Below are positions 53,880 to 61,412 of a stretch of 64,000 bases of DNA, piece by piece. Position 1 is the first letter of the stretch. Each line of letters opens with the position of its first letter. Source of the DNA: Desulfovibrio sp. ZJ369 (lineage in GTDB: Bacteria > Desulfobacterota > Desulfovibrionia > Desulfovibrionales > Desulfovibrionaceae); assembly GCF_011039085.1 (NCBI RefSeq), contig NZ_JAAKEI010000003.1:62001-126000 (forward strand), read 5' to 3'. The position numbers were made by a program, and so were the translations under genes. Below the pieces are notes generated by a model. It was given only the letters and a program-made list of their open reading frames with translations, did not search any database and was not told the DNA's origin.

Positions 53880-54091
53880 TTGTCTTCCAGCAAGGCTTCC
53901 ACTTCCAGCATCCTGCCCTGGGCCAGAGACTTGGGCACCAGGGTCAGCCCGCATTTCGGGCAACGTGGAAGATACACGTCAAATGCGCTGTTCAGATAGA
54001 ATGCCTGCACCTTGGCCTGCTCCAGCGGGCAGCGGCATTGGCCGCACACCCACTGGCCCGCGTCCGGCGGATAATTGGGCCCCATGCTCAT
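53876..54091 (-). CDS. Small CxxC/CxxC redox or zinc-ribbon protein (DVU_1557 type)
   Basis: 71 residues from ATG 54091, chosen because GGGGAGGG sits eight bases upstream. Two CxxC knuckles (WVCGQCRCPL and PRCPKCGLTL) give a rubredoxin- or zinc-ribbon-like fold. The frame is open upstream for another 54 codons, but 48 of these lie in the family B repeat, so that part is not protein. It is the first of seven genes joined by 4-bp overlaps. Confidence 0.8.
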   Translation of the reverse strand: MSMGPNYPPDAGQWVCGQCRCPLEQAKVQAFYLNSAFDVYLPRCPKCGLTLVPKSLAQGRMLEVEALLEDK

Positions 54092-54112
54092 GCGCTCTGC
54101 CCTCCCCGGTCC

Positions 54113-54262
54113 TAGAGCATTTTTTGATTGAAAATATTCATTTTCAATCACTTCGCTGCCATCATTTCGCGTCCAGAACGCGGTCTGGACGCTCATTCGG
54201 CGCGGGCGCCAGCTAACGCTGCCGCCAGAGCGTTTAGCTAATTTCATTAGCAAAACGCTCTA
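54113..54262 (-). repeat. Family B intergenic repeat, copy 2 (150 bp)
   Basis: Reverse complement of 28126-28275 with about five changes. It sits inside the mop operon between the oxidoreductase and the CxxC-protein gene, and its TAG (CTA at 54260-54262) is the stop codon of the oxidoreductase. The same hairpins are kept, with compensating or loop changes. Confidence 0.88.
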
Positions 54263-56605
54263 GCCGCTGTCCGCCACGCAGCCGCTCTGACCGCCGGAAC
54301 CGGGCACCTGCATCCGGTGGCACCAGGCGTCATGCAGCACCAGCACGCCGTCTTCATTGCTGTATTCAGCCCAGAAGGTCACATGGCGCGGCCGCCAGGA
54401 CGCCAGCCAATGCCCATTTTCCAGATTCTGAAAGCGTCCGCCCCCGGCTTCGGCGGCAGCTACGGCCCCTTCCACGTCCGAAAGCAGAATATGCCGCTCT
54501 TCCAGGCGCGCCAAAGTTTCCGGGGGCACATGCACAATGGCGGGCGCGGCTTCGTCCTCCTCTGTTCCCAAATATGCGCGCAGCAGCCTGCGGCGCAAAG
54601 CGGCCCGGTTGGCCCGGCGCGCGGAAAGACCCGGACCTTTTTGCGTCTCATCCGCAGCGCCCTGATCCGGAAACAGCAAATCCAGCAGATGACGGCACTT
54701 TTTGCCGTCCGCAACCAGCCTGTCCCGGCACATGATGCAGGAAGCCAGGGCCGTGTGCGGCAGCCCGGCGGCGCGATGTTCGCTCATAGCCCGCGCCAGA
54801 TCGGGCTGCGCGCACCAGACAAGGCCGCCGTAGCCGCAACAGGCCGTTGCCGCGCCGGAAAGGCGGGGCTCTTCCAGACGCGCGCCGCATTTGCGGGCCA
54901 GGCTGCGCACGGCGGTCAGCCAGGCCGCATCCCCGCGGGCCGTGCAGGGATCATGGATCGAAAATACTTCCGGCAAGGCTTGCGGGGATGCTTGTGGCAA
55001 CGGCAGGCCGTCCAGCACTTCCCAGACGGAAAGCGCTTTGGCCTCGGGCAGGGCGTCGCGCAATGCGCTCAAGCAGGAAGAGCAGGCCGCCATGATTTGA
55101 GGGCGGCCCAGTTGCTCCCACTGCTCCGCGAGCCGCGCCGCATGCTCCTTGAAAAGCGTTTCACGACCTGCCCAGCGCGCCGGAATCCCGCAGCAGGAAA
55201 GCAGCAGGGCCACGCCTGCCCTTTGCCCGGCCTGATCTTTCAGCGCGTCCCGCACATAGGCATAGAGCGCGCCCACCTGCTCCCCCCGCGAGGCCGCCAG
55301 CTGGCAACCGGGAAAGAAGAGCCAGGATGCGGGGCGTCCCTGGGGCAGGGAAACATCCGGCAGGGCCAGGGCGCACTCGGGGCCGGAGGCGCTTTCCATG
55401 TCTTCAAGCGCGAACTCATGGGCCGAGGGCGGCATGAAGTCGCGCTCCACCATATCCCGGCGCGCGGAAAGGCAGAGTTCCGCCATAGAGAAATTTTCAG
55501 GGCAGAGCTCCTGGCACTGGCCGCAGAGCGCGCAGCCGTTGACCAGGGCATTGGCTGTATGCAGGCCCTTGACGATGGAGGCATTATTGTAGATCTGGCG
55601 CGCATAGATCCGGGGATAGCCTTTGTATTTCTGGAGATACGCACATTCCCGGACGCAGAGCAGGCATTCGCATTGCAGGCAGCGGGCCGCCTCCCTGGCA
55701 GCCTCGTTTTCCGTATATATCTCTGCGGCGGGTTCCACACGCGGCTCAGGCTCCAGGCCCTCCAGGGAGGTGTGCAACGGACCCTGCTCTTTTTCGCGCG
55801 CGGCCGTCAATGAGACGCCACTTGCCAGCCGCTCCAGGGTCTGCGCGGCGCAACGCCCCTGCCCCGCCTGTGCTGAGGCCGAGGCATAACAATGGCCGGT
55901 GGCAGTGACGCTGAGCCATCCCGCGCAACAGATTTTGCCCCGCCAATGCAGGGTGGCAGCATCTATTGCGCTCTCAGGGGGGGCCAAAGCCTGAGCTGCA
56001 TCCGCGTCGATCAGCACGCCGTCGAATTCCGTTTCAGCGCGCTCCGCCAGGGCGGCGTCCAGAACAGCCTCGCTGAAAAGCACCTGGCGGCGAGCCAGCA
56101 TCTCCCGATCAGCCGCCAGAGGATCTTGTCCGGTCGTGACATCTTTTTTCAGGGCCGGATAGCGATCCCGCAAAAATTTCCACGCTTCTCCCTGGTGAAA
56201 AACAGTGACCGGGTAGCCCTTGGCCGCCAGATCATGGGCGGCGGCCAGACCGGCCAGGCCCGCGCCCAGGACGGCCATGCGGAACCGTTTGCGCGGCATG
56301 GGCAGCAGGCGTCTGGTCTGCTCGCCTGTTGTCACGCAGGCCAGCTCCAGGGCATGAATGGCAAGACTGCCGCCCAGATCCAAACGCAGGCAGACGTTTT
56401 CGCAAGGGTGATCGCAGATGCGCCCGATGATGCCCGGCAAGGGTAAATGCCGTTCCAGAACCTTACGGGCTTCAGCGGGCTTTTTTTCGGCCATGCGGGC
56501 CATGAAAGCGCGCACGTCCAAATGGAACGGGCAAGCGGCCCGGCAGTGCGGCGGGCTTTCCTGCGTGCAGCGGGCTTCAATCTCGTGGAGGCGACGTTGA
56601 TCCAT
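54260..56605 (-). CDS. FAD/pyridine-nucleotide and dicluster iron-sulfur oxidoreductase
   Basis: 781 residues with four parts. Residues 1-95 are a GltD-like [Fe-S] domain (CRAACPFHLDVRAFMA, CDHPCENVCLRLDL). Residues 105-290 are an FAD/NAD domain beginning AVLGAGLAGLAAAHDLAAKG. Next come two [4Fe-4S] motifs (CLQCECLLCVRECAYLQK, CALCGQCQELCPENF). Then CCG-type domains (FFPGCQLAAS, LLSCCGIPARWAGR, HDPCTARGDAAWL, CCGYGGLVWC). A C-terminal domain (AEYSNEDGVLVLHDAWCHRM) ends the protein. It should pass electrons between a pyridine nucleotide or flavin and the cluster's enzymes. Its stop codon is provided by a family B repeat. Confidence 0.87.
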   Translation of the reverse strand: MDQRRLHEIEARCTQESPPHCRAACPFHLDVRAFMARMAEKKPAEARKVLERHLPLPGIIGRICDHPCENVCLRLDLGGSLAIHALELACVTTGEQTRRLLPMPRKRFRMAVLGAGLAGLAAAHDLAAKGYPVTVFHQGEAWKFLRDRYPALKKDVTTGQDPLAADREMLARRQVLFSEAVLDAALAERAETEFDGVLIDADAAQALAPPESAIDAATLHWRGKICCAGWLSVTATGHCYASASAQAGQGRCAAQTLERLASGVSLTAAREKEQGPLHTSLEGLEPEPRVEPAAEIYTENEAAREAARCLQCECLLCVRECAYLQKYKGYPRIYARQIYNNASIVKGLHTANALVNGCALCGQCQELCPENFSMAELCLSARRDMVERDFMPPSAHEFALEDMESASGPECALALPDVSLPQGRPASWLFFPGCQLAASRGEQVGALYAYVRDALKDQAGQRAGVALLLSCCGIPARWAGRETLFKEHAARLAEQWEQLGRPQIMAACSSCLSALRDALPEAKALSVWEVLDGLPLPQASPQALPEVFSIHDPCTARGDAAWLTAVRSLARKCGARLEEPRLSGAATACCGYGGLVWCAQPDLARAMSEHRAAGLPHTALASCIMCRDRLVADGKKCRHLLDLLFPDQGAADETQKGPGLSARRANRAALRRRLLRAYLGTEEDEAAPAIVHVPPETLARLEERHILLSDVEGAVAAAEAGGGRFQNLENGHWLASWRPRHVTFWAEYSNEDGVLVLHDAWCHRMQVPGSGGQSGCVADSG

Positions 56606-56632
56606 ATCCGTTTACTCTGCAAAAGGCGCGGC

Positions 56633-56660
56633 GAAAAGGGGAGGTTGCCCTCCCCTTTTC
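56633..56660 (-). terminator. Hairpin after mop (partial terminator or attenuator)
   Basis: A perfect 12-base-pair stem, GAAAAGGGGAGG / CCTCCCCTTTTC with a four-base loop, lies 11 bases after the mop stop and 28 bases before the oxidoreductase start. The U-run is inside the stem, so termination may be incomplete. Confidence 0.6.
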
Positions 56661-56670
56661 TCAGTTGTTG

Positions 56671-59394
56671 TTACTTGGGCATGGCGGCCAGCACCTTTTC
56701 CGGCCGGGCGGGCAAATGCTTGACCCGCGCGCCGCAGGCGTTGGCAATGGCGTTGATGATCGCCGCATGGGGCGCGGAAAGGGGCATTTCGCCCACGCCC
56801 GATGCGCCGAAGGGGCCATCCGGCCGCGGGCTTTCCACATAGATGATTTCCATTTCATCGGGAATCATCCTGATGTCGGGTATGCCCGCGCCCGCGATGG
56901 TGCTGTGCTTTTTAATGTCCTCATAGTCCTCGCTCAGGGCCAGGCCCACGCCTTGAGCCATACCGCCGTAGATCTGGCCGTCAGTGACCAATCTGTTGCA
57001 GATGGAGCCGATGTCGGCCACGCAGGTCAGCTTTTCCACCTGGGTTTTGCCGGTATCCACGTCCACGGCCACTTCGGCCAGGAACAGGCCGTACATATAG
57101 CAGCAGAAGGGGTTGCCCTGACCGTTGGCGTCGCAATCCTTGGCCGGGGCGCTCCATTTGCCCGGCTGGCGCACGTCGCGGCCCTCCGCCTTCATGCCCG
57201 CGTAATCCAGAAAGCCGCCCGCGGGCTTGCGCATGGCTTCGATCAGCGTTTCGCAGGCCACGCGAATGGCATTGCCCACAACCACCTGGGAGCGCGAACC
57301 GCCGGCCGGGCCGGAGTTGGGCGCCTTGCTGGTGTCGTTGAGGACCAGACGGATTTTCTCCGCCGGAATCCCCAACGGCCGCAGAGCCGCATGCGCGGTG
57401 CCCAGCGTGCCGGAATCCGCGCCCTGGCCGTGATCTTCCCAGCATGCGCCGATGGTCACGCCGCCGTCCTCATTGAGCTCGGCCCAGGCTTCGGCCGTGT
57501 CCGGGCCGTCCAGGCCGGAACCATAGACGCCCAGAGACACGCCCACCCCGCGCTTGATCCTGCCCTCGGAATTGGCCTTGGCCTTTTCCAGGGCGGCCTT
57601 GTAACGGGGCCGCATCAGCTCGAACATTTCCGGCAGGCTGTACACTTCCGGCTCCTGGCCGGTGGGCGTGGTGTCGCCTTTGCGGTAGCAGTTGAGGGCG
57701 CGCAGTTCCAACGGGTCCATATGCAGCTTTTCGGCCAGCATGTCCATGAGCACTTCCGAAGGGAATTCGCTCTCCGGCGCGCCGTAGCCGCGGAAAGCCG
57801 CGCCCCAGCAGTGGTTGGTGCAGACCGTGCGCCCCTTGCCGCGGATATTGGGGATGCCGTAGCCCGCGCCGATATACTGGGCGCCGCGCAGGGTGAGCAG
57901 ATCCCCGAATTCGGAATACGGGCCATGATCCACGGACCAGTCGGTTTCCATGGCCAGCAATTTGCCGTTTTTGTCCGCCGCGTACCGCACTGTGGTCCAG
58001 AAGGGCGAGCGCTTGCCCGTATATTGCTGCTGCTGCTCATAGTTGTAGCGCAAATGGCAGGGACGGCCCGTGGCCAGCACGGCCACGCCCAGCAAGGCCT
58101 CCATGGTGGGGCTGAATTTATAGCCGAACGTGCCGCCCGTGGTGTTCTGGACCATAATCATATCGTTGGCGAAATCCAGGCCCAGGCCCGGCGCGATCAT
58201 CAGGCCGTGCAGATGCAGGCCGATGGACTTGGAATGGATGACCAGCTTGCCGTCCTCATTCAGATAGGCATAGCCCACGTCCGGCTCAATGGGCAGATGA
58301 GGCTGGCGCTGGGTGTAGAAGCTGTCTTCCACAACCACGTTGTTGGGGTCCTCGAAGAAGGGGCGGGTATCCTGGCCTTTTTCAATGTTCTGATCATAAT
58401 AGACATTGGGCGTGCCGGGGTGAATCTCAATGGCGTCCGGAGCCATGGCTTCGGGCGCGCTCATGTATTCGGGCAGCAGCTCCAGATCGAACTTGACTTT
58501 TTCCGCCGCCGCGCGGGCGTTGCATTCACTGTCGGCGCAGACAATGGCCAGAGCGTCCCCGTACTGAAAGACTTTTTCGTCATTAAGGATGGGCCGGTCC
58601 CAGCCGTCCCCCTTGTTGGTGGGGAAGGTGATCAGGCCGGTGATCCGGTTCTTGCCCTTGACGTCCTTGTGCGTCAGCACCTTGTAGACGCCGGGCATTT
58701 TTTCGGCTTCCGAAGTGTCGATGCCCTTGATCAGGGCATGGGACACTTTGGCCTGAGCCAAGGCCAGATGCAGGGTCTCAGGCGGCAGACGGTACGCGGC
58801 GTCGGCCCCGAATTCCGCAACGCCCGTAACCTTGGCCAGCGCGCTGGGCCGCGGCAGGCGCGTGCCCCAGATATGGCCGTCAGCCGGCATCTGGAACTCG
58901 ATCTCTTCGGGCTTTTTCTCGCCGCGCATGACCGCGGCCGCGTCCATGACGGCGTTGACCAGGGGCTGGTAGCCGGTGCAGCGGCAGATATTATGATGTT
59001 TCTGGAACCAGTCGCGCACGTCCTCCCGGCTCGGATTGGGGTTCACGTCCAGCAGGCCCTTGGCCGAAACAATGAATCCCGGCGTGCAGAAGCCGCACTG
59101 CGCTGCGCCGTGATATATCCAGGCCTTTTGCAGGGGGTGCAGGCAGGTGGGCGTGCCGATGCCCTCCAATGTGGTGATGGAGGCATTTTCCGGCACGCGG
59201 CGCATTTTGACGATGCAGGAGCGCACTACCTTGCCGTCCAGAATAACCGAACATGCGCCGCACTGGCCCTGACCGCAGCCCACCTTGACGCTGGTGATCT
59301 GCAACTGCCCGCGCAGCACATCGGCCAGCATGTCTTCGGAGTTGACCAGCAGCCGTCTGGGAATGCCGTTAACCACAAGCGTTTTTGTTTCCAT
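56671..59394 (-). CDS. mop: Aldehyde oxidoreductase (molybdenum hydroxylase, Mop type)
   Basis: 907 residues from ATG 59394 (AAGGAG six bases upstream), the length of D. gigas Mop. The first [2Fe-2S] ligands are Cys40, 45, 48 and 60 (GCGQGQCGACS); the second set begins Cys100/Cys103 (QCGFC) and continues with CRC. The molybdopterin-cytosine-dinucleotide domains follow, with FRGYGAPESEF, GPAGGSRSQVV and the catalytic glutamate in GASGVGEMPLSAPHAA near residue 869. There is no FAD domain, so electrons leave through the clusters. It oxidises aldehydes to acids. It is preceded by a molybdopterin-binding protein gene and followed by a hairpin. Confidence 0.96.
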   Translation of the reverse strand: METKTLVVNGIPRRLLVNSEDMLADVLRGQLQITSVKVGCGQGQCGACSVILDGKVVRSCIVKMRRVPENASITTLEGIGTPTCLHPLQKAWIYHGAAQCGFCTPGFIVSAKGLLDVNPNPSREDVRDWFQKHHNICRCTGYQPLVNAVMDAAAVMRGEKKPEEIEFQMPADGHIWGTRLPRPSALAKVTGVAEFGADAAYRLPPETLHLALAQAKVSHALIKGIDTSEAEKMPGVYKVLTHKDVKGKNRITGLITFPTNKGDGWDRPILNDEKVFQYGDALAIVCADSECNARAAAEKVKFDLELLPEYMSAPEAMAPDAIEIHPGTPNVYYDQNIEKGQDTRPFFEDPNNVVVEDSFYTQRQPHLPIEPDVGYAYLNEDGKLVIHSKSIGLHLHGLMIAPGLGLDFANDMIMVQNTTGGTFGYKFSPTMEALLGVAVLATGRPCHLRYNYEQQQQYTGKRSPFWTTVRYAADKNGKLLAMETDWSVDHGPYSEFGDLLTLRGAQYIGAGYGIPNIRGKGRTVCTNHCWGAAFRGYGAPESEFPSEVLMDMLAEKLHMDPLELRALNCYRKGDTTPTGQEPEVYSLPEMFELMRPRYKAALEKAKANSEGRIKRGVGVSLGVYGSGLDGPDTAEAWAELNEDGGVTIGACWEDHGQGADSGTLGTAHAALRPLGIPAEKIRLVLNDTSKAPNSGPAGGSRSQVVVGNAIRVACETLIEAMRKPAGGFLDYAGMKAEGRDVRQPGKWSAPAKDCDANGQGNPFCCYMYGLFLAEVAVDVDTGKTQVEKLTCVADIGSICNRLVTDGQIYGGMAQGVGLALSEDYEDIKKHSTIAGAGIPDIRMIPDEMEIIYVESPRPDGPFGASGVGEMPLSAPHAAIINAIANACGARVKHLPARPEKVLAAMPK

Positions 59395-59454
59395 GCGCGA
59401 CTCCTTAAAGTAAGAGGCTGACCGCACGTTGGCGGCGCAGCCCGTTTCGGATGC

Positions 59455-60498
59455 TCATTTGCCGAAAGGGCAGATCGGATAGCGGCACTGCGGGCAAGCG
59501 GCGCAAAAACCGCCGTGGCCGAGCGCGACCACGTCTTCGGCCGTAACTGTGAGCCCGGCCAGCAGGCGCGGGACCAGCAGGTCGAAAATACTTGCCTTGT
59601 GGTACATGACGCAGCCGGGCAGGCCCAGCACCGGCGCCTGCCCCTGGGGACCGTCCATATAGGCCAGCAAAAACATGGCTCCGGGGTAAACCGGCGCGCC
59701 GTAGCTGATTATCCGCGCGCCTGCCGCCCGGATGGCGGCCGGGGTTCGATCGTCCGGGTCCACCGACATGCCGCCGGTGACCACCACCATGTCCGCGCCC
59801 TGCGCAATGAAATCCCTGATGGCTGTGGCCGTCATGGCCACCTCGTCGCTGGTCAGGGTCTGGCCCAGGACCGTGCTGCCCAGCTCGGCGAATTTTTTGC
59901 GCAGCACCGGGCCGAAAGCGTCCTGAATCCGACCGGAAAAAACTTCGCTGCCTGTCGTCACGATGCCCACCTGCAGTTTCCGCAGGGGCAACACTTCAAT
60001 GATCGGCCTGGTGATCAGTGCCTCCACAGCCTGCAGTTTTTCTTCATCGATCAGTAAAGGCACAACGCGGGTTCCGGCCACGGCCCGGCCCTTATCCACC
60101 CGCTGCAAGGTATGCAGGCTGGCCAGAGTTATCTCCCCAAGGCTGTTGAGCCGGGTGAGCATGGGCACGTCCACCCGCAACAGCCCCGCGCAGGCGGCGG
60201 AAAAATCGATCCGGCCTTCTCTGGGCTCGCCTATTGCGATATTGCGGCCGGCAGCTACCGCGGCTATGCGGGCCGCCGCCTCATTTTCATGCACAAGGCC
60301 CGGCTGGGGCTCGAAGACGTACAGATGCTCCTTGCCCACATCCAGCAGCACAGGAATATCCTCCTGACGCACCACATGCCCCTTGCGGAACACCGGCCCC
60401 TTGGAGTCGCCCGGCACGATGCGGGTAATATCATGGCAGAGCACGCTCCCCACGGCCTCGCGCACGTTGATGGTTTTCATGGCGGCGTTTTTCGACAT
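59455..60498 (-). CDS. MoeA/MogA-like molybdopterin-binding protein with C-terminal Cys cluster
   Basis: 347 residues. The molybdopterin-binding core (about residues 175-290) has VGIVTTGSEVFSGRIQDAFG, VTGGMSVDPDDRTPAAIRAAG and VLGLPGCVMYHKASIFDLL. The N-terminal ~165 residues resemble the MoeA leading region but are shorter. The last 20 residues carry CAACPQCRYPIC, a CxxCxxCxxxxC group fit for zinc or an iron-sulfur cluster, not found in standard MoeA. It heads the mop operon and probably inserts or sorts the cofactor for Mop. ATG 60480 is a possible later start. Confidence 0.85.
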   Translation of the reverse strand: MSKNAAMKTINVREAVGSVLCHDITRIVPGDSKGPVFRKGHVVRQEDIPVLLDVGKEHLYVFEPQPGLVHENEAAARIAAVAAGRNIAIGEPREGRIDFSAACAGLLRVDVPMLTRLNSLGEITLASLHTLQRVDKGRAVAGTRVVPLLIDEEKLQAVEALITRPIIEVLPLRKLQVGIVTTGSEVFSGRIQDAFGPVLRKKFAELGSTVLGQTLTSDEVAMTATAIRDFIAQGADMVVVTGGMSVDPDDRTPAAIRAAGARIISYGAPVYPGAMFLLAYMDGPQGQAPVLGLPGCVMYHKASIFDLLVPRLLAGLTVTAEDVVALGHGGFCAACPQCRYPICPFGK

Positions 60499-60830
60499 GA
60501 CCCTACCCCATTCTTTCTGGCATATGCTTATTTTTACTTTAGCAGTGTTTCAATAAAAGGGCAAAACAAAAGTTAGGTTATGCAGAATCGTGGTAATCAC
60601 AACATATTGGTTTATAAAAATTTTACCTCGTTTTTTCTCGATTTGGGGAAAAAACGCGACTGCCTTGCATACAGAGGCGCAGTCTTTGCTGCGCAGGGCC
60701 CAACCCGTGGACGACCGGATCACGCGGCATTTGACAGCGGCCCTTTTCTCTGCAAGATGAAGCAAACGCCGCCCTGCTTTTTCAGGACGGGACGAACACG
60801 GTTACCTTGCCAAACGCCGGAGGGCTTGTC
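60499..60830. other. 332-base divergent intergenic region
   Basis: AT-rich in its first half. On the minus strand it holds the candidate promoter of the mop operon (60525-60553). An imperfect GACTGC/GCAGTC hairpin lies near 60658-60690. No clear promoter was found for the lipoprotein gene on the plus strand. No protein-coding gene is supported. Confidence 0.45.
60525..60553 (-). promoter_or_regulatory. Candidate promoter of the mop operon
   Basis: On the minus strand TTGAAA (60553-60548) and TAAGCA (60530-60525) are separated by 17 bases, 27 bases before the first start codon. The -10 box is only moderate. Confidence 0.38.
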
Positions 60831-61187
60831 ATGAGCGTATCCTTTCGCCCCTTGCCTTTGCTGAGCCTGCCCCTGGTTGTGCTGCTGCACGGCTGCGGAC
60901 TGTTTGGCGATGCGCCGCCCCTGCCGCCGCAAACGCCGCCCGGCCCGGTGGAGGCCTATATGATTTCAGCCAATCCCGGCGACTCCACGACCATTGACGA
61001 TCCGAATTTCGGCAAGAATGTGCGGGTAACTCTGGAGAACGGCTTCACCTCGGCCAAGGGCGAGGAGTGCAAACGGGCCAGCGTGCTTTCCGGCCAAAAA
61101 GAAGCCGAAGTCGTGGTGATCTGCCGCAACAGCGAGGGAGAATGGCGGATGGCGCCGCGGGTGTGGGGCCACGGCATAGGCCACTAA
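60831..61187 (+). CDS. Small lipoprotein (DVU3141-like)
   Basis: 118 residues from ATG 60831, seven bases after GGAGG. A signal peptide ends in the lipobox VVLLHGC (Cys19). The mature part has NVRVTLENGFTSAKGEECKRA and AEVVVICRNSEGEWRMAPRV, a pattern I associate, from memory, with a Desulfovibrio lipoprotein family called DVU3141. Two further cysteines may form a disulfide. Probably an outer-membrane lipoprotein; function unknown. Confidence 0.72.
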   Translation: MSVSFRPLPLLSLPLVVLLHGCGLFGDAPPLPPQTPPGPVEAYMISANPGDSTTIDDPNFGKNVRVTLENGFTSAKGEECKRASVLSGQKEAEVVVICRNSEGEWRMAPRVWGHGIGH

Positions 61188-61412
61188 GGCGGCAGGGATC
61201 TCACGGCGCGGGCCATGCCCTTGCTTCTGCCGTCCCCATGCGTGATTTCGCCCCCCCTGAAGCCCGGCGTAACGGGCGCAGTATGAATCGCAAGACCTTA
61301 CCCTGCATAACAAACTTGCAGCATTGCCGGAAACAAAAAAATTTCACATGTCGGACGTCATTCTCCGGACTCGCCCGCATGGTATTCTTCATCACAAGCC
61401 TGTAACCGCCCA

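Noticed and set aside
53876-54253. Longer version of the CxxC protein starting at 54253
   Set aside because: The first 48 codons fall in a family B repeat and their product has no homology; ATG 54091 has a strong ribosome site.
56665-59421. A 918-codon open frame antisense to mop (and similar long antisense frames at 1759-3207 and 5158-6939)
   Set aside because: They mirror real genes in high-GC DNA and their products show no domains, only His/Gly/Ala-rich sequence.
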